A stretch of DNA of 64,000 bases. Origin: Psychromonas sp. SA13A (lineage in GTDB: Bacteria; Pseudomonadota; Gammaproteobacteria; Enterobacterales; Psychromonadaceae). The DNA lies in NCBI RefSeq assembly GCF_011378715.1, contig NZ_WTKU01000024.1, forward strand, positions 1 to 64,000, in the 5' to 3' direction. Below the pieces are notes generated by a model. It made no database searches. It was not told the DNA's origin and saw nothing but the letters and a program-made list of their open reading frames with translations. The stretch's first letter is position 1. The number at the start of each line of letters is the position of its first letter. A program made the translations under genes and the position numbers. Positions 55,543 to 64,000 of the stretch are shown piece after piece.

Positions 55543-55632
55543 AATAATTCCTAATATTTGCTATCAGCTTAATGGTTATAACCAAGCCACTTTAAGTGGT
55601 TTGGTGTATATAAATGAGAGTTAATAAATACT

Positions 55633-57090
55633 TTATTTATTTAAACCACCCATGCATAAATATTTTATTTCTAAGTAGTCATCTAATCCGTATTTAGAAC
55701 CTTCACGACCACTGCCTGATTGTTTGATACCACCAAAAGGTGCAGCTGCATTTGATATCATCGCTTCGTTAATACCAACCATGCCATACTCTAAGCCTTC
55801 GGCTACGCGCCAAACTCGACCTATATCGCGAGAATAAAAGTAAGCGGCTAAACCCACTTCACAATCATTTGCCATTTCAAGTACTTGATCTTCATCGTCA
55901 AAGGCAATAATTGGAGAAACAGGGCCAAATATTTCATCTCGTGCAATGGGCATATCATTACTTACATTAGTTAATACCGTCGGCTGATAGAAAGTATTGC
56001 CAGCACTGTCACGCTGCCCACCTAATAATACTTTTGCACCTAATGCGACAGAGTCAGTTACTAATTTATCAACACCATCAACAGCATTTGATGAAATCAT
56101 TGGACCAATTTGAACACCATCAGTCATGCCATCGCCAATTGTTAGGCTAGCCACTGCTGTTTTGAACTTTTCAGTAAACTCTTCAAGCACACCGTTTTGT
56201 ACAAAAATACGGTTTGTACAAACACAAGTTTGACCCGCATTGCGATATTTAGATGCCATTGCACCTTCTACGGCGGCATCGATATCAGCATCGTCAAATA
56301 CGATGAAAGGGGCGTTACCACCTAATTCCATAGAAACTTTTTTAACGGTTGAAGCACACTGTTCAATTAATAGTTTTCCAATCGCTGTGGAACCTGTAAA
56401 AGTAAACTTTGCAATATCTGGGTGTTGAGTTAAGACTTTACCCATACCTGCAGCGTCCTCCCCAACAACTACATTGAATACGCCAGCGGGAATACCTGCT
56501 CTTTCAGCAAGCTCTGCCATCGCTAATGCTGACAGCGGTGTTAATGTTGCAGGGCGAACCACAAACGTACAACCTGCCGCCAATGCTGCCGCTGCTTTTC
56601 TTGCGATCATTGCATTAGGGAAGTTCCAAGGTGTAATAGAAGCAACAACGCCAACGGGCTGTTTTACGACAACAATGCGTTTATCGCCTGAAGGAGCAGG
56701 GATAGTATCGCCATAAACACGCTTACCTTCTTCAGCAAACCATTCAACAAATGCCGCGCCGTAACCAATTTCGCCCTTTGCTTCTGCAAATGGTTTACCT
56801 TGTTCTAAAGTTAAAATTCGTGCTAAATCATCTTGATGTTGGATCATTAAATTGAACCAATTACGCATCAAAGTACCGCGTTCATTAGCTGACTTTGCAG
56901 ACCATTTTTTTAGTGCATTCTTTGCCGCTTTAACGGCCAACTCTGTTTCAGCGATACCTGCATTACAAACTTGAGTTAATACTTCACCAGTGGCTGGGTT
57001 CGAAACATTAAAAAATGATTCACTGCTATGCCAACTACCATCGATATATGAAAAGGTTTTGAGTAATTGATTGTCTTTTATCTGCTGCAT
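55633..57090 (-). CDS. gabD: succinate-semialdehyde dehydrogenase
   Basis: 485 residues from ATG 57090, which has GGAG upstream; MEII at 57102 is less likely. NAD(P)+ ALDH with ITPWNFPNAMIARKAAAAL, FTGSTAIGKLL, MELGGNAPFIVFDDADID (catalytic Glu) and the nucleophile in NAGQTCVCTNR. The length and wording fit GabD. It oxidises succinate semialdehyde to succinate, the last step of the GABA shunt encoded here. The LysR gene is divergent from it. Confidence 0.93.
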   Translation of the reverse strand: MQQIKDNQLLKTFSYIDGSWHSSESFFNVSNPATGEVLTQVCNAGIAETELAVKAAKNALKKWSAKSANERGTLMRNWFNLMIQHQDDLARILTLEQGKPFAEAKGEIGYGAAFVEWFAEEGKRVYGDTIPAPSGDKRIVVVKQPVGVVASITPWNFPNAMIARKAAAALAAGCTFVVRPATLTPLSALAMAELAERAGIPAGVFNVVVGEDAAGMGKVLTQHPDIAKFTFTGSTAIGKLLIEQCASTVKKVSMELGGNAPFIVFDDADIDAAVEGAMASKYRNAGQTCVCTNRIFVQNGVLEEFTEKFKTAVASLTIGDGMTDGVQIGPMISSNAVDGVDKLVTDSVALGAKVLLGGQRDSAGNTFYQPTVLTNVSNDMPIARDEIFGPVSPIIAFDDEDQVLEMANDCEVGLAAYFYSRDIGRVWRVAEGLEYGMVGINEAMISNAAAPFGGIKQSGSGREGSKYGLDDYLEIKYLCMGGLNK

Positions 57091-57226
57091 GATTATCTCC
57101 AATTTGATGACACATTTTGAAAGCGTTTTATAAGTTTGAGCACATCTTTATTGAGGCTATTGAATAACAATTTTATTTGATGTTAAATACAAAACATTAA
57201 ACAATAAGTTTGGGGCTGGTAAAACT

Positions 57227-58144
57227 TTGAATAAGACTTCTATAATTCCTAAAACCATCGCAGAGTATGATTTACGCTTATTACGGATTTTTGTTGCTGT
57301 GGTTGAAAATGGGGGATTTGCAGCAGCTGAGTCCGCACTCGGTATCACTCGATCAACTATTAGTGTGCATATGTCTTCTTTAGAAGAACGAATGAAACTC
57401 AAGCTTTGTTTACGTGGTCGAGGTGGGTTTTCACTGACAGAGGATGGTTTGGTTGTGTACCGGGCTGTTATAAATTTATTTGAATCGTTAAATGATTTCT
57501 CTTTGTTAGTGGGTACCTTGAGCCGTGAATTAAGCGGTGAGCTAGTGATTTTATGTGCAGATCAGTTAAACCAATCTAGGCAGGATAAACTGGCTGAAGT
57601 GGTGCAACTTATTCATAAAAACTCTCCTAATTTACATCTTGTTTTAGACAGTGAACCGATCGCTAATATTGAAAAATCATTACTAAAAGATAAAGCACAC
57701 ATCGGTTTATATCCTAATTATCAACAAATCGAAGGTCTTCATTACCAATACCTTACTAGTGAAGCTGTTTATCTTTGTTGTAGTAAAAAACATCCATTTT
57801 TTACTAAAGTTGATACTTTAATTAGTGCTGAAGAGTTAGCTACAGTACCCGCTATTCATCCTGGAATGGACGTACATCCCTCTGGTATCGAGCAGTTGAA
57901 AAAACTAAACCTTGCCGCTAAGTCTTATCAATTTGATACTAGGAAAGCGATGATTTTATCCGGTTGTTATATTGGCTTTATGCCCCAAAGCTATATTCAA
58001 AGTGAGTTAAATCAAGGAGAAATAAGAATTATTCAGCCTAGTGAGCTTACTTATCAATTTGACCTATCATTGGTTGCGAAAAAGTCACCAAGAGAAGCTA
58101 ATAAAGTTAAATTATTAACAGAAATATTTAATCGCATTTTTTAA
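57227..58144 (+). CDS. LysR-type regulator of gabDT
   Basis: The 305-residue LTTR has an N-terminal winged helix (about 13-72: LLRIFVAVVENGGFAAAESALGITRSTISVHMSSLEERM) and a substrate-binding domain. The start is a TTG at 57227 with a weak upstream site; no in-frame ATG lies before the HTH. Divergent from gabD with a ~136-bp gap, it is the expected regulator of gabD-gabT. The inducer is probably GABA or succinate semialdehyde. Confidence 0.85.
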   Translation: MNKTSIIPKTIAEYDLRLLRIFVAVVENGGFAAAESALGITRSTISVHMSSLEERMKLKLCLRGRGGFSLTEDGLVVYRAVINLFESLNDFSLLVGTLSRELSGELVILCADQLNQSRQDKLAEVVQLIHKNSPNLHLVLDSEPIANIEKSLLKDKAHIGLYPNYQQIEGLHYQYLTSEAVYLCCSKKHPFFTKVDTLISAEELATVPAIHPGMDVHPSGIEQLKKLNLAAKSYQFDTRKAMILSGCYIGFMPQSYIQSELNQGEIRIIQPSELTYQFDLSLVAKKSPREANKVKLLTEIFNRIF

Positions 58145-58398
58145 TCATTTTTAAATCGAAGGAGGAGTATTATTTATATCGGTCTATCTTTTGGGAGAAT
58201 AACTGGTTAATCCCTCATAAACTAGTATCTACAATGGCACTAAAAAAAGTCAAAAGACCGATAACTACAAATCGAAATTGCTTGTAGAGGGAAACAAGCA
58301 CATATCTCGTCCACTATTCTGTGATAGATCTTCTAAAAATCTACAAATCACTAAAAAATGCATAATTACTTAAAATAAAACGAACCTAGTCACAAAAA
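58145..58398. other. leader region of the PTS operon
   Basis: No gene is supported. Notable are a wide inverted repeat TATCGGTCT/AGACCGATA (58177-58185 and 58255-58263) and a small hairpin GCTTGT/ACAAGC (58280-58299). Two half-matches to CRP sites (TGTGATAGATC and, later, TGTGAGCATAA) are too weak to call. Confidence 0.3.
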
Positions 58399-58438
58399 TG
58401 TAACCGGTTACTGTAATCGGTTTCTGTAACCGGTTACA
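58399..58438. promoter_or_regulatory. three abutting LacI-type operator units
   Basis: Units TGTAACCGGTTAC (58399-58411), TGTAATCGGTTTC (58412-58424) and TGTAACCGGTTACA (58425-58438) repeat at a 13-bp period. The outer two contain the perfect palindrome GTAACCGGTTAC with the central CG expected for LacI-family repressors. They lie 67 bp before the IIB start. The convergent LacI gene at the window end is the likely binder. Confidence 0.75.
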
Positions 58439-58504
58439 TTTGGTTGTGAGCATAAACATGATAACTAATTCTTAATATAAACATTCAAATATAAGGTAAA
58501 TATT

Positions 58505-58804
58505 ATGACTAAAATTCTACTTTGCTGTTCTGCCGGTATGTCTACTAGCATGGTTGTTAAAAAAATGCGTGTCGCTGCTGATAGCAAAAATATTGACGTT
58601 GAAATTAATGCAGTAGGTTCTGAAGAGTTTGATGCAAATGTTTCGGAATATGACTGCTTTTTATTAGGCCCTCAAATTAAATATAAACTAGAAGCTTTTA
58701 AAGCGAGAGTCGATGGAAAGCCTATCGCGGTAATAAATCAAATGGATTATGGCATGATGAAGGGCGAAAAAATATTAACAGACGCCCTCGCAATGATTAA
58801 ATAA
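58505..58804 (+). CDS. PTS lactose/cellobiose-family IIB component
   Basis: The 99-residue cytosolic phosphocarrier has phospho-cysteine in ILLCCSAGMSTSMVVKKM near residue 8-9, the P-loop of lactose/cellobiose (chitobiose) IIB proteins. It passes phosphate from IIA to the incoming sugar on IIC. First gene of the operon, 12 bp before IIC. Confidence 0.95.
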   Translation: MTKILLCCSAGMSTSMVVKKMRVAADSKNIDVEINAVGSEEFDANVSEYDCFLLGPQIKYKLEAFKARVDGKPIAVINQMDYGMMKGEKILTDALAMIK

Positions 58805-58816
58805 GAGGGCTATCAG

Positions 58817-60124
58817 ATGTTTAACAAATTTTTTGAGTTTTTAGAAAATACACTCACACCAATCGCTGGGAAAGTGGCATCACAAAGACATATTTGTGCA
58901 ATCCGTGATGGATTTATAGGGGCGATGCCATTTATGATCGTAGGGTCATTTTTATTGGTGTTTGCATTTCCACCTTTTTCCCCGGAAACAACATTGGGGT
59001 TTGGCCAATGGTGGTTAGGTTTATCACTGCAATACTTCAATGAGATAATGACACCTTTCCAAATGACCATGGGTATCATGTCATGCTATATCTGTACTTG
59101 TATTGCTTACCATCTAGCGACACATTATAAATTAGATGGCTTGTCTGTAGGGATGCTGTCCTTGATGACTTTCTTATTAATTTCTGCTCCCATGGCGGAT
59201 GGAAAATTACCTGCATCATTTTTAGGTGGAACAGGCATATTTAGTGCGATTCTTATCTCAATAGTAGTGACTGAGTTGGTGTATTTTCTAAACCGTAAAA
59301 ATATTGGTTTTAGAATGCCAGAACAAGTGCCTGATAAAATTCGAGAGTCGTTTAATTTACTGATTCCTGCACTAATCATAATTTTAACCCTCTACCCATT
59401 AAACTTATTAGTACAAAATCAGTTTGATATGATCATTCCGGGGGCAATCATGGCTTTATTCCAGCCATTGGTGTCTGCTTCAGATACGCTTCCTGCTATC
59501 TTATTAGCAGTGTTAGTGGCACACGTACTTTGGTTTGCCGGTATACATGGTGCTGCGATAGTTGGTGGTATTATGGCACCATTCTATCTTTCTAACTTAG
59601 GGGTCAATCAAGAAGCCTTAGCTGCAGGGCTTGAATTACCACATATCTTTATCGAATCTTTCTGGTCTTTCTTCATTATTATTGGTGGCTCAGGGGCAAC
59701 TTTTGGCTTGGTATTATTATACCTCAGAAGTAAATCTGCTCACCTTAAAGCAATCGGTAAACTAAGTTTTGTTCCTTCATTCTTCAACATTAATGAGCCA
59801 GTTATTTTTGGTACACCATTTGTGATGAATCCGATCATGTTTATCCCATTTGTTGGCGTGCCAATGGTCAATGCGATCATTGCTTACTATGCATCAAGTT
59901 GGAATATTGTTGGTAAAACTATCTCATTAGTTCCTTGGACAGCACCTGCTCCTATCGGGGCCGCATGGGGGGCTGGATGGCAAGTTAATAATGCAATATT
60001 AGTGTTTGTTTTAATCGCTATCAACATGGTGCTTTATTACCCATTCTTCAAAATTTACGAGAAGCAACTTATCTCTGAAGAGACTGCTGAAGTTGAAGCT
60101 AAAGAAGAAGCGATAGCAGGTTAA
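58817..60124 (+). CDS. PTS lactose/cellobiose-family IIC permease
   Basis: The 435-residue inner-membrane channel has about ten helices. It contains ICAIRDGFIGAMPFMIVGSF, WFAGIHGAAIVGGIMAP and SFFNINEPVIFGTPFVMNPI, the ChbC/CelB signature with the sugar-binding His and Glu. It imports and phosphorylates a beta-linked disaccharide. Two GH1 6-phospho-beta-glycosidases downstream point to cellobiose or another beta-glucoside. Confidence 0.95.
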   Translation: MFNKFFEFLENTLTPIAGKVASQRHICAIRDGFIGAMPFMIVGSFLLVFAFPPFSPETTLGFGQWWLGLSLQYFNEIMTPFQMTMGIMSCYICTCIAYHLATHYKLDGLSVGMLSLMTFLLISAPMADGKLPASFLGGTGIFSAILISIVVTELVYFLNRKNIGFRMPEQVPDKIRESFNLLIPALIIILTLYPLNLLVQNQFDMIIPGAIMALFQPLVSASDTLPAILLAVLVAHVLWFAGIHGAAIVGGIMAPFYLSNLGVNQEALAAGLELPHIFIESFWSFFIIIGGSGATFGLVLLYLRSKSAHLKAIGKLSFVPSFFNINEPVIFGTPFVMNPIMFIPFVGVPMVNAIIAYYASSWNIVGKTISLVPWTAPAPIGAAWGAGWQVNNAILVFVLIAINMVLYYPFFKIYEKQLISEETAEVEAKEEAIAG

Positions 60125-60179
60125 CACTGATAGTTAGCCAATAATTTTTAACTAATAATTAATCATTACCCTGAAACAC

Positions 60180-60204
60180 AAGAAGCTACTAAAGGTAGCT
60201 TCTT
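60180..60204 (+). promoter_or_regulatory. intercistronic hairpin between IIC and IIA genes
   Basis: AAGAAGCTAC/GTAGCTTCTT forms a 10-bp stem with a TAAAG loop. No T-run follows, so it is not a standard terminator. It may protect the upstream RNA end or lower IIA expression relative to IIBC. Confidence 0.55.
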
Positions 60205-60225
60205 AGTAGAGAGTGGAGTTTTAAC

Positions 60226-60531
60226 ATGGATTTAGAAATGACTGTGATGGAGCTAATCATCAATGCTGGCGAATCAAAAAGTTTAGCGATGCAAGCTTTG
60301 ATATCAGCTAAAAAAGGTGAATGGGATGTTGTTGACGACTTTCTTGCTCAATCGACGGAAGCATCAAAGCGTGCGCATAAAGTGCAAACTGAACTTATCG
60401 GGTTGGATGAAGGTGAGGGTAAAGTGCCGGTAAATTTAATCATGGTGCATGCACAAGACCATATTATGACGGCCATGTTGGCGCGTGAATTAATCGAAGA
60501 ATTAATTGATATCCATAGAAAGCTTAAATAG
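60226..60531 (+). CDS. PTS lactose/cellobiose-family IIA component
   Basis: The 101-residue helical phosphocarrier starts MTVMELIINAGESKSLAMQAL and has the phospho-histidine in LIMVHAQDHIMTAML near residue 78. It accepts phosphate from HPr and gives it to IIB. Separated from IIC by ~100 bp with a hairpin; its own GGAG site is good. Confidence 0.95.
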   Translation: MDLEMTVMELIINAGESKSLAMQALISAKKGEWDVVDDFLAQSTEASKRAHKVQTELIGLDEGEGKVPVNLIMVHAQDHIMTAMLARELIEELIDIHRKLK

Positions 60532-60611
60532 TGATTAACAAGCTAGTAAGAATCTAATAATAAGCGAATAGCTAGCTAAGCCATTCATATTTTAAGTTGT
60601 AGAAATGATGA

Positions 60612-62018
<1,407 letters not shown>

Positions 62019-62083
62019 AAAGGCAGGCTCGATCATGTTGAGTCTGTGACTTATCACAAAATTATAATTAATAGGAATCTACA

Positions 62084-63493
62084 ATGAAGTTTGCTCATGA
62101 TTTTTTATTTGGTGCCGCGACCGCTTCTTATCAAATAGAAGGCGCTTGGGATCAAGATGGTAAAGGCCCAACAAACTGGGATGAATTTACTAAAATACCC
62201 GGAAAAACCTTTGAAGGTACTAATGGGGATGTGGCGATTGATCATTATAATCGCTACCAAGAAGATATAGCGTTAATGGCTGAAATGGGGTTGGAATCTT
62301 ATCGATTTTCTATTTCATGGGCGCGTATATTTCCACAAGGCACTGGTGAGGTAAATCAAAAGGGTATCGACTTTTATAACAACATTATTGATGAATGTTT
62401 AAAATATGGGATCGTACCTTTTGTAACGCTTTATCATTGGGATTTGCCATTACCGTTAGAGAAAAAAGGGGCATGGTTAAACAGAGAGACTGGTGAAGCT
62501 TATTTGGAGTTTGCAAAACTTTGTTTTGAAGCATTTGGCGATCGCGTTAAAAACTTTATTACTTTTAACGAAACGTTTGTATTTTGTAACTTAGGTTACT
62601 TATCGGGTGCACACCCACCGGGTATTCAAAATGATCCTAAAAAATACTTCCAAGCAATACATAATGTTTTTTATACCCATGCTCAAACGGTTATTGCATA
62701 TAAAAAGCTGAATCAGTTTGGTGAAATTGGATTAAGTCATGTATTTAGCCCTGCTTTTAGCGTAGATGACTCAGAAGAAAATCTGTTTGCTACGGAGCAT
62801 GCTAACCAATTTAACCTAAACTGGTTCTATGATCCTATCCTATTAGGGCATTATCCTGAGTATGTTGTTAAACAGTTAACCGCAGAAGGTCACTTACCTG
62901 ACTGGACTACAGAAGAGTTAGCCATTATTAAAAAAGCAGCGCCTTTAAACGACTTTATGGGATTAAATTATTACCAACCGATGCGTATTGAAAAGATTCA
63001 AGGTCAGTTCGAAGGGCATGTTATTACACGTGAAAACTCTACCGGTGCACCTGGAAATCCAAGTTACGATGGGGTTTATCGTACGGTGAAGATGGCTGAT
63101 AAAAAATATACTAAGTGGAACTGGGAGATTTCATCGCAAGGATTTATTGATGGCCTAGATATGATCAAAGAAAACTATGGGCAAATTAAATTATACATTA
63201 CTGAAAATGGTCTCGGTGATGAAGATCCAATCATAGAAGATGCGGTATGTGATATACCACGAATTAATTATATCAAAGAGCATTTAAGTGCAGTAAAAGA
63301 AGCGATCAGTCGTGGTGCTCACATTAAGGGTTATTATGCTTGGTCTGCCATTGATTTGTTGAGTTGGTTGAATGGCTATAAAAAGCAATATGGTTTCATT
63401 TATGTAGACCATAAAAACGGTTTAAAACGAGAAAAGAAAGCCTCCTTCCATTGGTATAATAGTGTGATTAAAAATCGCGGAGAAGACCTTTAA
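62084..63493 (+). CDS. GH1 6-phospho-beta-glycosidase (second paralogue)
   Basis: The 469-residue GH1 enzyme has FLFGAATASYQIEGAWDQDGKGPT, acid/base in TFNETFVF and nucleophile in YITENGLGDED. Its phosphate loop reads LLSWLNGYKKQYGF, closer to the LacG-type (6-phospho-beta-galactosidase) SWxNGYxKxYG pattern than the first paralogue. It may accept 6-phospho-galactosides or a different linkage. Last gene of the operon, followed by a terminator. Confidence 0.9.
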   Translation: MKFAHDFLFGAATASYQIEGAWDQDGKGPTNWDEFTKIPGKTFEGTNGDVAIDHYNRYQEDIALMAEMGLESYRFSISWARIFPQGTGEVNQKGIDFYNNIIDECLKYGIVPFVTLYHWDLPLPLEKKGAWLNRETGEAYLEFAKLCFEAFGDRVKNFITFNETFVFCNLGYLSGAHPPGIQNDPKKYFQAIHNVFYTHAQTVIAYKKLNQFGEIGLSHVFSPAFSVDDSEENLFATEHANQFNLNWFYDPILLGHYPEYVVKQLTAEGHLPDWTTEELAIIKKAAPLNDFMGLNYYQPMRIEKIQGQFEGHVITRENSTGAPGNPSYDGVYRTVKMADKKYTKWNWEISSQGFIDGLDMIKENYGQIKLYITENGLGDEDPIIEDAVCDIPRINYIKEHLSAVKEAISRGAHIKGYYAWSAIDLLSWLNGYKKQYGFIYVDHKNGLKREKKASFHWYNSVIKNRGEDL

Positions 63494-63554
63494 CACTCTG
63501 AGCTAGAGCTTAGCTTTAAAGCATATTTTAATAAAGCTAACTATAGTAGAGTTT

Positions 63555-63602
63555 AAATAATGCCATATCAGCTTAACATGACTGATATGGCATTATTTTT
63601 TG
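63555..63602. terminator. bidirectional terminator between the PTS operon and lacI-family gene
   Basis: A 17-bp perfect inverted repeat (63555-63571 with 63582-63598) is followed by T, 60 bp after the second GH1 gene and ~90 bp from the stop of the convergent regulator. Confidence 0.9.
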
Positions 63603-63690
63603 TTCATTATTGTGTCGAAGAAGTGTTTTTACATTATTAATATTAATGAAGGAACTTTTTGATATTCGGTAATGATGATCTTGCGTTTGC

Positions 63691-64000
63691 TTAGTTCTTC
63701 GCTGTATAAACTGACGATACAGATTCACGTTCAATAAGTTGACCTTTATATTGATAAGAGTGTGTCGGTTTTGTTTCGTCACATAGGGTTATTGCTAATT
63801 CTATAGCTTGTTTGGTCATGGCTGTAATTGGTAGCCCAACGGTGGTTAATCTTGGTGTGAAAAACTCAGAAACAGGGTCGTTATCTATGCCGGTAATAGA
63901 GACTTGTTCGGGGACGTTGATACCCGTTTCGGTTAATGCTTTTAAAGCGCCTAATGCCATACAGTCATTAAAAGCAACAATAGCTGTGAAAGTAATGCCT
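63691..64000 (-). CDS. LacI-family repressor, C-terminal part (cut by window end)
   Basis: The minus-strand frame is open from the window edge to TAA at 63691-63693, about 102 codons. It reads TFTAIVAFNDCMALGALKAL, then PEQVSITGIDNDPVSEFFTPRLTTV, the typical sugar-binding domain of LacI/GalR regulators. The DNA-binding domain is outside. It is convergent with the PTS operon and is the probable repressor acting on the operators at 58399-58438. Confidence 0.9.
   Translation of the reverse strand, partial: GITFTAIVAFNDCMALGALKALTETGINVPEQVSITGIDNDPVSEFFTPRLTTVGLPITAMTKQAIELAITLCDETKPTHSYQYKGQLIERESVSSVYTAKN

Noticed and set aside
58443-58462. CRP site in the PTS promoter (TGTGAGCATAAACATG)
   Set aside because: Only one half-site matches well.

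Overview
The window looks like chromosomal DNA of a cold or marine, facultatively anaerobic gammaproteobacterium, most like Psychromonas or a near relative. The base composition is AT-rich. Gene sets include hemCDXY, nirBD with a formate/nitrite-type channel, a fatty acid cis/trans isomerase, DUF2956, DUF2860 and DUF1289 proteins, and perfect matches to the enterobacterial FNR and Zur operator consensuses. The genus is an inference; no rRNA beyond a 5S tail is present. No phage, intact insertion sequence, CRISPR array or tRNA gene was seen.

Layout. 1-655: 3' end of a 5S rRNA gene and its terminator, then a GC-rich stretch of hairpins ending in a second terminator. 655-4705: haem operon hemC-hemD-hemX-hemY. 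4838-5350: a tyrosine phosphatase gene broken by one in-frame TGA. 5432-7513: a ZIP-like/His-repeat/permease fusion behind a perfect Zur box. 7658-9119: glutaredoxin-like protein, DUF1289 protein and a YeeZ-like reductase. 9377-13235: nirB-nirD-nirC behind an FNR site. 13857-22157 (mostly minus strand): Ca/Na exchanger, rpoZ, gmk, an HD-GYP response regulator with its MHYT hybrid kinase, and trhO. 22312-29364: regulators (TetR, AraC, MocR), lipocalin, HAD phosphatase, EamA exporter and an outer-membrane protein. 29615-31108: putP. 31410-35313: a five-gene run (YHS protein, membrane protein, two ATP-grasp proteins, MFS transporter) that I cannot match to a described pathway. 35424-43486: chemoreceptor, dapB, two small genes, cti, HDOD protein and yicC.

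44103-58144 is a polyamine/GABA catabolic region. It holds an aminotransferase, agmatine deiminase and NhaC-type transporter on the minus strand, a LuxR regulator, then an M20 N-carbamoyl amidohydrolase, aldehyde dehydrogenase, second M20 deacylase and GNAT acetyltransferase on the plus strand, and finally gabT, gabD and a LysR regulator. Together they could take agmatine through N-carbamoylputrescine, putrescine, 4-aminobutanal and GABA to succinate. The usual nitrilase-type AguB is absent here; the M20 amidohydrolase may replace it.

58505-64000 is a beta-glucoside PTS operon (IIB, IIC, IIA, two GH1 6-phospho-beta-glycosidases) preceded by three abutting operator-like units. A LacI-family repressor, cut by the window end, lies convergent to it.

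The strongest leads are the M20/agmatine region with its shared TAGGGG motif, the YHS/ATP-grasp/MFS cluster, the Zur-box ZIP-permease fusion, and a Firmicutes-like DapB.
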